Assembly: GCF_000314895.2 (NCBI RefSeq)
Contig: NZ_CM001773.1
Coordinates: forward strand, 3,303,989-3,362,778
Source of the DNA: Providencia sneebia DSM 19967
GTDB taxonomy: Bacteria; Pseudomonadota; Gammaproteobacteria; Enterobacterales; Enterobacteriaceae
Length of the DNA: 58,790 bases
Reading direction: 5' to 3'
The notes under the pieces are model-generated. The model was not told the DNA's origin. It did not search any database and was given only the letters and a program-made list of their open reading frames with translations. This document shows positions 29,874 through 39,192 of this stretch, in pieces. Positions within the stretch are counted from its first letter, which is position 1. Each line of letters begins with the position of its first letter. A program made the translations under genes and the position numbers.

Positions 29874-31052
29874 TTAGCCACTCACTTTTACTAATGTCGC
29901 CGCTTTTTTTGCTTTCTCTAACGCTTCTTCCAGCACATCGGCTATTGCTAATGCCACGCCTAAGCGACGTGTTCCTGCAATTTCTGGTTTACCAAATAAA
30001 CGCAATTGGATATCAGAATCTAAAGCTTGATTAAGGCCAGAGAAGGTAACATCACGACTGTGTAACTCAGGTAAAATGACCGCCGAGGCACTTGGGCCAT
30101 ATTGACGAATAATCCCGATTGGCAATCCTAAAAATGCTCGTACATGCAGAGCAAATTCAGAGAGATTCTGAGAAATCAACGTCACCATCCCTGTATCATG
30201 TGGGCGCGGTGAGACTTCATTAAAGATAACCTCATCACCAACAACAAATAGCTCAACACCAAATAAGCCATATCCACCCAATGCTGTCACTATCTTTTCC
30301 GCCACTTCTTGCGCTTTTTGTAATGATTTTTCACTCATTTGTTGAGGCTGCCAAGATTCACGGTAATCCCCTTTTTCTTGGCGATGTCCTATTGGTGCAC
30401 AAAAATGTATGCCATCAACTGCACTCACTGTCAGCATGGTAATTTCAAAATCAAAATTCACCATTTTTTCAACAATGACACGACCTTGTCCTGTTCGTCC
30501 ACCTTCTTGAGAATAGAGCCAAGCTTTATCAAGATCTTGCTCTGAGCGGATAACACTTTGCCCTTTTCCTGATGAGCTCATGACAGGTTTAACAATACAT
30601 GGAAAACCAATTGCTATCGCAGCCGCTTTAAAATCGGCTAAATTCTCAACGAACTGGTAATCCGAAGTGGGCAAAGATAATGTTTCAGCTGCTAATCGGC
30701 GAATACCTTCACGGTTCATAGTCAAATAAACGGCATTAGCCGATGGCACGACTTTTTGCCCTTCTTTTTCAAGTTCAAGTAATGTTTTTGTCGCGATAGC
30801 TTCAATTTCAGGCACAATGAAATCGGGTTTTTCATTTTCAACCAAATGACGGATAGCCTCGCCATCGAGCATATTAATGGTGTAACTACGGTGTGCAATC
30901 TGCATAGCGGGTGCATTGTCATAACGATCAACCGCAATGACTTCAATGCCTAAACGTTGACACTCAATCGCAACCTCTTTACCCAATTCACCTGCCCCTA
31001 ATAACATCACTTTAGTTGCCGAAGGGCATAATGCTGTACCGATTTGACTCAT
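29874..31052 (-). CDS. purT: Formate-dependent phosphoribosylglycinamide formyltransferase (GAR transformylase 2)
   Basis: Uses ATP and formate to formylate glycinamide ribonucleotide in de novo purine synthesis. The start at 31052 ([19 protein letters not shown]) gives 392 residues, the E. coli length, and has AAAGG ten bases upstream; the frame runs open to 31160 without family similarity. ATP-grasp features include [55 protein letters not shown] and the C-terminal [11 protein letters not shown] PurR-like box lies in its promoter. Single gene. Confidence 0.96.
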   Translation of the reverse strand: MSQIGTALCPSATKVMLLGAGELGKEVAIECQRLGIEVIAVDRYDNAPAMQIAHRSYTINMLDGEAIRHLVENEKPDFIVPEIEAIATKTLLELEKEGQKVVPSANAVYLTMNREGIRRLAAETLSLPTSDYQFVENLADFKAAAIAIGFPCIVKPVMSSSGKGQSVIRSEQDLDKAWLYSQEGGRTGQGRVIVEKMVNFDFEITMLTVSAVDGIHFCAPIGHRQEKGDYRESWQPQQMSEKSLQKAQEVAEKIVTALGGYGLFGVELFVVGDEVIFNEVSPRPHDTGMVTLISQNLSEFALHVRAFLGLPIGIIRQYGPSASAVILPELHSRDVTFSGLNQALDSDIQLRLFGKPEIAGTRRLGVALAIADVLEEALEKAKKAATLVKVSG

Positions 31053-31093
31053 AATAGAAACCTTTAATACCAGATGGCGAATAATTGACTTAG

Positions 31094-31123
31094 AGTATAT
31101 ACGCAATCGTTTGCTTGAAACAA
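31094..31123 (-). promoter_or_regulatory. purT promoter with PurR operator
   Basis: ACGCAATCGTTTGCTT (31101-31116) closely matches the PurR consensus ACGCAAACGTTTGCGT. On the minus strand it lies between a -35-like TTGTTT (31123-31118) and a -10-like TATACT (31099-31094), spaced 18 bases. Repression by guanine- or hypoxanthine-loaded PurR is expected. Confidence 0.8.
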
Positions 31124-31229
31124 CAAAGAAAATTAGCCAGATAAAATCATGGCTAATCATTCATCATAAAATAACAATAAAATCTAAGATAATTAATTAG
31201 TTATATTTTTATTTATCACCTTCATCATT

Positions 31230-32186
31230 TTAATTTACTGGCAATAATTCTCTTTGGTGTAATGGAGGTTGCTGATTGATAAATTCCTCAAGTTCTTCTC
31301 GTGTCGGTGCCGCATTAATTGCGCCTTTGCGAGTTGTTGCAAGAGCACCACAAGCTGCCGCCTGAGTAATAATTTTCATAAAATATTCATCATCATCACG
31401 CATTCCCAAAGTCGCAATTGCAGCAAGCAAACCTGCCATAAACGCATCACCAGCACCCGTTGTATCAATACTGGTGACATGATAAGCACTAATAGCTATC
31501 TGTTTTTTAGCAGTAAAGACAAAGCAGCCTTTTGCTCCTTGTGTCACTATCTTCAAATGGGCTGGATAATCATTTATTTTTTTAATGGCATCTTCAAGCT
31601 CAGTCTCTTTTGTCAGCCACAACAATTCTTCTTCAGAAAATTTTAAAATATCGGCTTGATGAGCAAATTGATTCACAATGGTGTGCATTTCATTATGATC
31701 ACGCCACATTTGAGGGCGAATATTAATATCAAAGCTTAATATCCCACCCGCAAATTTCATTGCTTTCATAGTTTCACTAAGTGAGTTGCGACAAACAGGA
31801 TTCACTAAAGCAAGAGAGCAAAAATGCAGAATATCTTTTTCAAATACTGGCAACTTTTTAGCGCTAAGAAATTGATCGGCTGATGGTGAAACTAAAAAAG
31901 TAAATTCACGTTCTCCATCTTCATGCAAAGAAACTAACACTGTACTTGTGCGATATTGCTCATCAAACTCCATTGCTTGCGTATCAACACCAATATCAAA
32001 CAATGTTTTTTGCATAAAATGCCCAAATGCATCTTCCCCTACTCGGCCAATAAATCCGCTAGGTTGCCCAAGTTTTGCAATTCCAGCAGCAACATTAACA
32101 GGCGCGCCACCAGCACAAGCTTCATATTGCCTATTTTGTAATGGGATCAAATCAACAACAGCATCCCCCAAAGACCAAATTTTCAT
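31230..32186 (-). CDS. Fructokinase (PfkB family)
   Basis: A 318-residue sugar kinase that probably phosphorylates the fructose released by the neighbouring sucrose-type hydrolase. PfkB signatures are visible: GGAPVNVAAGIAKLG near residue 26 and the catalytic DTTGAGDAFMAGLLAAIA near 245, with Asp as base. The start MKIWSLGDAVVDLIP is typical of ScrK/CscK proteins. It diverges from the GH32 gene, and a perfect palindrome that probably binds the LacI regulator lies in the 319-base space between them. Aminoimidazole riboside kinase is a less likely alternative. Confidence 0.85.
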   Translation of the reverse strand: MKIWSLGDAVVDLIPLQNRQYEACAGGAPVNVAAGIAKLGQPSGFIGRVGEDAFGHFMQKTLFDIGVDTQAMEFDEQYRTSTVLVSLHEDGEREFTFLVSPSADQFLSAKKLPVFEKDILHFCSLALVNPVCRNSLSETMKAMKFAGGILSFDINIRPQMWRDHNEMHTIVNQFAHQADILKFSEEELLWLTKETELEDAIKKINDYPAHLKIVTQGAKGCFVFTAKKQIAISAYHVTSIDTTGAGDAFMAGLLAAIATLGMRDDDEYFMKIITQAAACGALATTRKGAINAAPTREELEEFINQQPPLHQRELLPVN

Positions 32187-32264
32187 TACTTTTCTCCCCG
32201 TAAATATTTAGCTTACGTTACCAACATTGACAATAAAATTGAATTGAGACTAGAAATTTTAAGC

Positions 32265-32278
32265 TGTTAACGTTAACA
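32265..32278. promoter_or_regulatory. LacI-family operator candidate
   Basis: TGTTAACGTTAACA is a perfect 14-base palindrome with the central CG typical of LacI/GalR-family sites, in the promoter region shared by the fructokinase and GH32 genes. A related half-site, TTACGTTACC, lies near 32212. The LacI gene at 34094 is the obvious regulator. Confidence 0.65.
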
Positions 32279-32505
32279 TTAGTGTTAATTAGTATAAATT
32301 GAAATCTAAAAATATGTACATGCGATATGTCACATCATCTAAAAATTATCGCTAAATAAAAATTTGATATCCATACAGAATAAATATAACCAAATGATAA
32401 TAAATGATTTTAATGAGTAACGAGATTTCATAGATATAACCAAACACTCACTATCTAAGATTAAAGAAACATAGAGTGGGATCATTTACAAGCAGACAAG
32501 GATCT

Positions 32506-33966
32506 ATGATGAAACAGCGTATCGAACTGGCATCAACAGCCCTTAACCAAGCAAGACAAACTCTTCAACATCAATTTTACCCTAACTATCATCTTGCCCC
32601 TTATGCCGGTTGGTTAAATGACCCTAATGGACTCATTTATCATGAAGGTTTATATCATGCCTTTTATCAGCACCATCCATTTAGTGCAGATTGGGGGCCA
32701 ATGCATTGGGGACATGCCACAAGTGAAGATATGATCCACTGGCAACACCAGCCTATCGCGCTTGCTCCAGGGGATGAATTTGACCGTGATGGCTGTTTCT
32801 CGGGATCTGCTGTCAGCCATAATGGCCAATTATATCTATTCTACACTGGGCATATTTGGTTATCGGGTGAAGGTGACGATAGTCATATTCATCAATCTCA
32901 ATGCCTTGCTATCAGCCATGATGGCATTCATTTTGAAAAAAAAGGTGTCGTTGTTCCCTGCCCTCAAGGCTATATGCATTTTCGTGATCCAAAAGTGTGG
33001 TATCAAGATGATCGCTGGTGGATGGTTGTCGGCGCAAGAGATAGCTTAGATCAAGGCCAAATTCTTTTATTCACTAGCCACGACTTACTTACTTGGTCTG
33101 AAAATTATCAAGTTTTAGCAAAAACAGATGATAAAAATGTCTATATGTGGGAATGCCCAGACTTTTTCTCATTAGGTGAACAATTTGTCACACTATTCTC
33201 ACCTCAGGGGAAAAAGCCGCAAGGACATCAATATCGAAACCTCTACCAAAATGGTTATCTTGTGGGGAATTGGTCACCAAATCAGCCATATGAAATCACT
33301 AATCAGTTTTCTGAATTAGATATGGGGCATGATTTTTATGCACCGCAAACCTTTTTAGCTCAAGATGGCAGACGCATTGCGATTGCATGGATGGATATGT
33401 GGGAAAGCGCCATGCCATCAAAAGCACATGGTTGGTGCGGATGTTTCACTGTACCTCGCGAATTAACATTAGATGATCAAGGTAAGATTATCTCTAATCC
33501 AATTAACGAGTTAACATCTTTACGTACAGAGCAAATTGATATTGCACCCTGTACTTTAACAAAAAATAGTTCCCTGACTTTACTCGATGAAGCGAGTTCA
33601 TGTGAAATTGAACTCATTTGGGATTTACAACAAAGTCCAGCCGAAAAATTTGGTTTTTGGTTAGGAGATGGAGCAGAGTTTTTTATTGATGGACAAAACC
33701 AGCAACTCACTTTATCGCGTCATTATCCTGAATATGCAATTAGTGGCTATCGCAGTGCGCCATTACCACAAACTCGGCATCTTAAAGTAAGAGCTTTTAT
33801 TGATAAATCTAGCTTAGAAGTCTTTATTAATGACGGAGAATTAACTTTTAGTAGCCGGATCTACCCTAAAGAAAATGAGAGAAAACTAAAAATATTTACC
33901 ATTAATCAGCAGGCTAAATTAATTCAAGGAACAATATGGCCGCTTAAAAAGCGGGTAATAGGCTGA
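32506..33966 (+). CDS. Sucrose-6-phosphate hydrolase / invertase (GH32)
   Basis: A ~486-residue glycoside hydrolase family 32 enzyme that splits sucrose or sucrose-6-phosphate (or another beta-fructoside). The nucleophile motif GWLNDPNGLIYH near residue 32 of the chosen start, the transition-state motif FRDPKVW near 155, and the acid/base motif WECPDF near 210 are all present, followed by a C-terminal beta-sandwich. AAGGA lies just before two adjacent ATGs at 32506 and 32509; the second has better spacing. The frame is open to 32476. No signal peptide is seen, so it acts in the cytoplasm and needs an importer not found here. Confidence 0.9.
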   Translation: MMKQRIELASTALNQARQTLQHQFYPNYHLAPYAGWLNDPNGLIYHEGLYHAFYQHHPFSADWGPMHWGHATSEDMIHWQHQPIALAPGDEFDRDGCFSGSAVSHNGQLYLFYTGHIWLSGEGDDSHIHQSQCLAISHDGIHFEKKGVVVPCPQGYMHFRDPKVWYQDDRWWMVVGARDSLDQGQILLFTSHDLLTWSENYQVLAKTDDKNVYMWECPDFFSLGEQFVTLFSPQGKKPQGHQYRNLYQNGYLVGNWSPNQPYEITNQFSELDMGHDFYAPQTFLAQDGRRIAIAWMDMWESAMPSKAHGWCGCFTVPRELTLDDQGKIISNPINELTSLRTEQIDIAPCTLTKNSSLTLLDEASSCEIELIWDLQQSPAEKFGFWLGDGAEFFIDGQNQQLTLSRHYPEYAISGYRSAPLPQTRHLKVRAFIDKSSLEVFINDGELTFSSRIYPKENERKLKIFTINQQAKLIQGTIWPLKKRVIG

Positions 33967-33987
33967 GTTAACTTCTACGAAATATTT

Positions 33988-34095
33988 TTCAGAATAAATT
34001 TATTACATTTATTCTGATAGCTTAAATAATACTTCTGTTCATCAATTGAACAGAATATTTATACGCTTAGTACTTGATACTAAGCGTATTTTTTT
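33988..34095 (+). terminator. Hairpin cluster ending in a strong terminator after the GH32 gene
   Basis: Three stems follow one another: CAGAATAAAT/ATTTATTCTG (about 33990-34018), TTCTGTTC/GAACAGAA (34033-34040 with 34048-34055), and the perfect 12-base ATACGCTTAGTA/TACTAAGCGTAT (34061-34072 with 34078-34089) followed by a T tract. The last is a clear intrinsic terminator; its T tract touches the stop codon of the convergent LacI gene. Confidence 0.85.
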
Positions 34096-35089
34096 ACAAA
34101 GATTCTCTTTCTAGTAGCTCACAAGGTACATATTGAACTCCGTTATTTTCACGTTGTTCAATCACATGTAATGCAGCCTGATGGCCCAATTGATAATGGG
34201 GCAGTACAACTGTCGTTAAAGGCGGATAAAATAATTCACCAACACCAATCATATTATCATAACCTAATACAGCCACGTCTTCGGGAATTCTTAGCCCTTC
34301 GTTCAATAACACTTGATAAGCCAAAAAAGCAATACGGTCATTACCGCAGACCACAACATCAAAATCGGGCTGACCATCAATGCAATGGCTGTGAATAAGC
34401 GCTATTACATCTCGGTAATGCTCATCTCCCATTTTTAAATGATATTGTTTTAAAGCTGAATGAGATAGTCCGGCTGTTTCCCATGCGGATTCCACCGCTT
34501 TTTTACGTGTTATCCCCGCTAATGTTTCTTCAGGAATATATAAACATAGCGGCTTTCGATAACCTTTTTCAATTAACCTAGAAATAGCATAATACTGGCC
34601 GTTATAATCATCAGGTATATAAGCAGGAAAACATCTCTGTTCATCAATACAGTTAGCTAATACTAAATGGCTATTATATAAACTGTCAGGAATAGTAACT
34701 TCCCTTAATCCCATTGTCGTATAAATAATACCATCGGGCTTTTGAGATAATAATTGTCTAACCGCTCGTTCACTATCTTCATTAGAGGTAATATTGACAA
34801 CAAAACTACTCCAACCAAACTGCCTTGCTGTTTGCTCTATTGAAAGAATAATTTCAACTGAATAAGGCGTTGTCGCGGTATCTAGCGCCAGCACACCAAC
34901 TGTCGATATTTTTGAACTTTTCCCCCTGATCTTGCGAGCAGAGAAGTCAGGGACATAGTTTAAAGTTTCAATGGCTTGACGAACCTGTTTTAATGTTTCA
35001 GGTTTTAGTAACTCAGGATTATTGATGGCTCTAGAAACAGTCATCAATGAAACATGGGCAAGTTGAGCAACATCTTTTAAAGAAGCCAT
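34094..35089 (-). CDS. LacI family transcriptional regulator (sucrose cluster)
   Basis: A 331-residue repressor with an N-terminal LacI helix-turn-helix and hinge (SLKDVAQLAHVSLMTVSRAI at residues 3-22) and a periplasmic-binding-protein-like sensor domain. Conserved sensor patterns include VGVLALDTATTPYS, DVVVCGNDRIAFLAYQVL and DVAVLGYDNM. It lies convergent with the GH32 gene and should control both it and the fructokinase through the palindrome at 32265. It resembles CscR-type regulators; the inducer sugar is not certain. Confidence 0.87.
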   Translation of the reverse strand: MASLKDVAQLAHVSLMTVSRAINNPELLKPETLKQVRQAIETLNYVPDFSARKIRGKSSKISTVGVLALDTATTPYSVEIILSIEQTARQFGWSSFVVNITSNEDSERAVRQLLSQKPDGIIYTTMGLREVTIPDSLYNSHLVLANCIDEQRCFPAYIPDDYNGQYYAISRLIEKGYRKPLCLYIPEETLAGITRKKAVESAWETAGLSHSALKQYHLKMGDEHYRDVIALIHSHCIDGQPDFDVVVCGNDRIAFLAYQVLLNEGLRIPEDVAVLGYDNMIGVGELFYPPLTTVVLPHYQLGHQAALHVIEQRENNGVQYVPCELLERESL

Positions 35090-35603
35090 TAAATATCTTC
35101 GCTAAGCTAAAAAGTAAAATGGGTAAAAATTCTAACATGATAGAGATAAAAATCATCCCAAACCTATCATGATAGACACAACTTTTATGTATTTTTACTT
35201 GTAACTAATAGAATTATTTTTGCGGCACAGTTATCAATTACAAAAGAAAACACATCAAAAATAGATTACAACACTTTTTATGACTACCTTTTTGAGATAT
35301 TCTTATTCCATTATATAATAATTTTTTATACCATATTAAAAAATTTATTACCGTAAAAATAATATAAGTGTTTGTACCTATATTATTTAGTTGGTTTTTT
35401 TATGTTTTCTTACATATAGGCATTATCTTTAACAAACATTTATATTCTTATATTAATTTTATCCAAATGTAAGATTTAATATAAATTTAATGCCTGATTA
35501 TAATAATAAAAATCGAAAAAGATTAGTAACAATTATTACCATAAGCTTAGTTAGCTAAATTGGTTCTTATATTTTATGAAATCAGTGAAACAGGAGTATG
35601 GTG
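35090..35603. other. AT-rich intergenic region before the LuxR-like gene
   Basis: About 510 bases of very AT-rich DNA without a convincing gene. It should contain promoters of the LacI gene (minus) and the LuxR-like gene (plus). No operator or RNA structure stands out. Confidence 0.4.
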
Positions 35604-36269
35604 ATGAATAACACCATCCACGTAATCATAGAAAACGATAATGTCATTAAGAATAAACTGAAATCAGTTTTAGATACTTTTGGGTTTAATTCTAATTTCT
35701 ATTGTGATATCGATATATTTACAAGTAATTATACTTATCCTTCGGATGAAGGATGTGCAGACTGTATTCTTATTTTTGTAAATAACGATGATAATTACAT
35801 TAATAAATTGAATAATCTTAATGCATTATTTGGTCTTGTACCTTTTATTGTTCTATCAGAAGATCCATCCATCACACTCTGTCGAGAAAGCTTTAAATCA
35901 GGGGCTTTTGATTTCTTTTCATTTCCGTTTAAAGAAAATGAAATTGGAGTTAAAATTGTACATTCAATCAATGAGGCAACTAATAATTTTATAGGAAAAA
36001 TTGAAGAGTATAAACAATACACAATATTAACAAACAAGTTTAATCGTCTTTCGAAACGCGAAAAAGAAATTATGGACATGATAATTGAAGGGAACACAAG
36101 TAAAGAAGTTGCTGAAAAATTAGATGTGTCACCACGAACAGTAGAAGTTCATCGTTCTAATATTTACACAAAACTAGGGATCAAATCTTTACCTCAATTA
36201 ATACAAGAATACCATTATATAAATACCTATACTAAAAACACATGCCCTACAAAAGTAGCAGCATACTAG
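35604..36269 (+). CDS. LuxR/FixJ-type regulator with a degenerate receiver domain
   Basis: A ~221-residue protein. Residues ~145-200 are a clear LuxR-type helix-turn-helix (LSKREKEIMDMIIEG, TSKEVAEKLDVSPRTVEVHR). Residues ~1-120 align with a response-regulator receiver but lack its key residues: the phospho-acceptor position in ILIFVNN is Phe or Val instead of Asp, and the usual Lys before the last PF is absent (SFPFKEN). It probably works without phosphorylation. The start at 35604 is used because AGGAG is seven bases upstream; an earlier ATG at 35598 is too close. No sensor kinase is adjacent; the target is unknown. Confidence 0.82.
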   Translation: MNNTIHVIIENDNVIKNKLKSVLDTFGFNSNFYCDIDIFTSNYTYPSDEGCADCILIFVNNDDNYINKLNNLNALFGLVPFIVLSEDPSITLCRESFKSGAFDFFSFPFKENEIGVKIVHSINEATNNFIGKIEEYKQYTILTNKFNRLSKREKEIMDMIIEGNTSKEVAEKLDVSPRTVEVHRSNIYTKLGIKSLPQLIQEYHYINTYTKNTCPTKVAAY

Positions 36270-36639
36270 AAAAATATTTAATTGATTACCTTATACAAAT
36301 CCATTAATTATTTTGATTATTTAATATAAATTTATTTTTAATATTGATTACGTATATTCCCTAGTGTAATTATAAAATACTGTAACAAATTTAAATTAGG
36401 TGGGTTCAATATTCAATTATTGAACCCACTTTTCTTTGAAAGGATAAAATGTTTAACTTAACACTTTGGAACAATGACAAATAATTCTATAGATAAATTC
36501 ATTCTATATCCTTCACTATTTCCCATAAAATAAAATACTTCTTCATTATTATTTGCCATAATGCTTTGAGGTTTTTTCTATTATTGCGTTTAAAATAAAA
36601 CGTAAAATATTTTTCCTGACAATGTAAAGGAGAAGTTAA
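36270..36639. other. Intergenic region between the LuxR-like gene and dhaM
   Basis: 370 bases without a gene. It holds the terminator at 36400-36434 and, after it, the AT-rich region expected to carry the dhaM promoter. Confidence 0.45.
36400..36434 (+). terminator. Terminator downstream of the LuxR-like gene
   Basis: GTGGGTTCAAT (36400-36410) pairs perfectly with ATTGAACCCAC (36419-36429), loop of eight, followed by TTTTCTTT. It is an intrinsic terminator about 130 bases after the stop codon. Confidence 0.85.
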
Positions 36640-38085
36640 ATGATTGGGCTTATTATTATATCCCATAGCAAAATGCTAGCTGATGGCTTACTTCAACTAG
36701 CAGAACAAATGCAAGATAAGAAAAACTGCCAAATTATTGCGGCAGCAGGTATCGATGATGAAGAGCATCCTATTGGCACTGATGCAATAAAAGTCATGGA
36801 AGCAATCGAAACACTTTCTGAAGCATCTCATATTATTTTATTGATGGATTTAGGTAGCGCCCTACTTAGCGCTGAAACTGCTTTAGATTTAATAGACCCT
36901 GATTTAGCACAAAAAGTTTACTTATGTAGCGCTCCTCTTGTTGAAGGGACAATTGCAATAACCGCAGCGACTTCAGGTGGTGCATCAATTGATACTGTTT
37001 TAGAAGAAGCACGCCAAGCATTGCGTTCAAAACAGCAACAACTTAATGATGAAAGCACGGAAGCGGCTTCACAAGAAACTGAACAAAGTAAATTATCTGA
37101 TAAAGCAATCAAAAGTGAATGGATAGTCAAAAATCCATCTGGGCTACATGTTAGGCCAGCAGCAAAACTTGCGGCATTATTATCGGGTTTCGATGTAGAC
37201 GTTGAGCTTTGCAAAGATAAAAAATATGCTGATGCTAAAAGCATGAATCAAATTGCGCTATTACAAGTCCGTTATGGTGATAAAATTACATTAATTGCAG
37301 AAGGTCCTGACAGCGCAACTGCAATAACTGCATTTGAACAACTCGCAAAACAGAATTTTGGTGATGATATTCATACAAATGGAAAAACTGTTTTAAATGG
37401 AAAGAATATTTACACACCAACAGTATCAGGCGTTGCTTATCACTGGAAATCAACAACAGAATATTCTAGTCTTGATAAGGAACATCTCGATAATGAAAGT
37501 ATTGAAAATCGCATAAATAAAGTTACTCAAGCAATTACCCTGCTAAAAAAACAACTTGAGGTACGAGCAAATAACCTAACCGAACAACTTGGTAAAAGTA
37601 TTGCTGATATTTTCCGCGGTCATAGTTTATTACTTGATGATGACGACATTATTGATGCTATCAAATATGAAATAAAAGATAACAACAGTAGCATTTATGA
37701 TGCGATAAATTTTGTTTTTAATGAGATGTCAGCACAATATAAACAATTAGACGATCCTTATCTGCAAGCAAGGTACATTGATATTGATGATTTAAAAAAC
37801 CAATTATTAATGTTAATTTTCGCCATCAAACCGCAGCAAATTAACTTAACTGTGCCATCAATTATTCTTAGCGATAACATGGGGCCATCAGAAATACTTC
37901 GTTGCCAACATCCTATGGTTTCTGGTGTGATTTTAGCAAATGGATCACCTTATTCGCATACAAGCATTATTGCAGCAAGATTAGGAATACCGATGTTAGT
38001 CGATATCGGTGAAACCATTAATGATATAAAAGAAAAGGCAAAATTGACGATATCAATTGATGATGCATCTCTCACAATAGAGTAA
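36640..38085 (+). CDS. dhaM: Dihydroxyacetone kinase phosphoryl-transfer subunit DhaM
   Basis: DhaM passes phosphate from the PTS to DhaL-ADP for phosphorylation of dihydroxyacetone. Its 481 residues hold three domains: EIIA of the mannose type (1-130, His9 in ISHSKML), HPr-like (~157-242, His170 in GLHVRPAAK) and a truncated EI-like domain (~255-481, His440 in SPYSHTSI). All three phospho-histidines are present, so it looks functional. AAGGAG precedes the ATG. Its usual partners dhaK and dhaL are not in the window, and the adjacent dhaR is a relic, so DhaM either serves a distant dhaKL or another PTS-linked role. Confidence 0.92.
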   Translation: MIGLIIISHSKMLADGLLQLAEQMQDKKNCQIIAAAGIDDEEHPIGTDAIKVMEAIETLSEASHIILLMDLGSALLSAETALDLIDPDLAQKVYLCSAPLVEGTIAITAATSGGASIDTVLEEARQALRSKQQQLNDESTEAASQETEQSKLSDKAIKSEWIVKNPSGLHVRPAAKLAALLSGFDVDVELCKDKKYADAKSMNQIALLQVRYGDKITLIAEGPDSATAITAFEQLAKQNFGDDIHTNGKTVLNGKNIYTPTVSGVAYHWKSTTEYSSLDKEHLDNESIENRINKVTQAITLLKKQLEVRANNLTEQLGKSIADIFRGHSLLLDDDDIIDAIKYEIKDNNSSIYDAINFVFNEMSAQYKQLDDPYLQARYIDIDDLKNQLLMLIFAIKPQQINLTVPSIILSDNMGPSEILRCQHPMVSGVILANGSPYSHTSIIAARLGIPMLVDIGETINDIKEKAKLTISIDDASLTIE

Positions 38086-38193
38086 TCAGGTTGATAAAAA
38101 TGGTTTTCTCTTTTTGATTATCTAAATTTTGATGCTGTGATAGTTTTTATTGCACTTAATCTAATTAGATTCAAAAGGGGAAAACTAAAAGAT

Positions 38194-38213
38194 CGTCAGC
38201 TAAATGACGTTTT
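38194..38213 (+). terminator. Weak terminator candidate after dhaM
   Basis: CGTCA (38194-38198) and TGACG (38205-38209) form a short stem followed by TTTTATTTC. The stem is only five pairs, so the call is tentative. Confidence 0.35.
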
Positions 38214-38296
38214 ATTTCAAAATAACATCATCAATGGTCACTATGTATTTTGTTGACAAGCTGTATTATTTTGGATGTAACAAAAAATAATTTTTA

Positions 38297-38964
38297 TTAT
38301 TTATAGTCTTTAATGTCAATATCATATTGCTTCAGTTTTCGCCACAGCGTTGTTCTTCCCATATTGAGTACTTGGTACATATCTTGGATCTTGCCTCGAC
38401 AGACTCTTGCAGCTTCAATAATGGCTGATTTCTCTACTTCCTGAATACTCAGCTCCCGATGTTCCATCCGAGTATGCGTATTGGTATTAAAGACAAGATC
38501 CTGCAAATGACGGTAGTGTTTTATTTTTCACTAATTTCACGACCTACAGAATGGGCTAATGCGAGAAGAATAGTACTATTTGCTTCATCAGAAACAAATA
38601 CCACAACAGCAATAAGTGATCTATTTTCACCTAAGATTGGTGCAAGATAATAGAATTTATCTTGTTGTTGAATTGGCTCAACAAACAAACGAAATTTTGC
38701 TTCCATTGTTGTACAACTTGAAAACTGACTTGTGATTGTACAAGGCATTATTGATTTATGACTTAGCCATAATATGTTACCTACCGGGTTCATCAATAAA
38801 GCACCAATGGATTGGTCATTAATGGTAACCAAACAATTCTCTATTGAACTGTTAGAAAAATGTACCAGTAAATCAGAAGAGATAAGTTCCACAACATCCT
38901 CTTCGGTATTTTGAAAACTTACTAAATAGGATAAATCAGCAGACATAACCATCCTTATATACAT
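38297..38964 (-). pseudogene. dhaR: Remnant of dhaR (dihydroxyacetone operon activator)
   Basis: Two pieces of a DhaR-like activator remain. The upstream piece (38964-38521) resembles the end of its GAF-like sensor domain (YYLAPILGENRSLIAVVVF ... LAHSVGREISEK) and then stops. The downstream piece (38506-38297) is the C-terminal Fis-type helix-turn-helix (EVEKSAIIEAARVCRGKIQ and GRTTLWRKLKQYDID). DhaR is normally about 640 residues; the N-terminal region, the PAS domain and the whole AAA+ ATPase domain are missing and the two pieces are in different frames. It cannot act as an activator. It is convergent with dhaM. Confidence 0.82.
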
Positions 38965-39104
38965 GAACCTTTCTTTGATTATGTCTATTTCTCACTATGA
39001 TTTAATATCACAAATCAAACTATTTATTAATAGATTTTTATTCTTTGATATAGAACAATATAAGGAAAAAACATCAAATAACAAATCTAATTATAATTTT
39101 TCAC

Positions 39105-39143
39105 GCAAAAAAAGCCTGACAGATCATCATCTGACAGGCTTTT
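39105..39143 (-). terminator. Terminator after rimO
   Basis: AAAAGCCTG (39110-39118) pairs with CAGGCTTTT (39135-39143); an A-A mismatch is followed by CAGA/TCTG further inside. On the minus strand a T tract follows, so it ends rimO. Confidence 0.85.
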
Positions 39144-39192
39144 ACTCGACTCGTTCTAAAATAATTGCTAACTTAGCAACGGGAAATTATTC

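Noticed and set aside
31053..31160. Extended N-terminus of PurT
   Set aside because: It would run through the PurR box and promoter; the 392-residue form matches E. coli.
35090..36639. Riboswitch or small RNA in the AT-rich gaps around the LuxR-like gene
   Set aside because: Apart from the terminator at 36400 no stable structure or known motif is seen.
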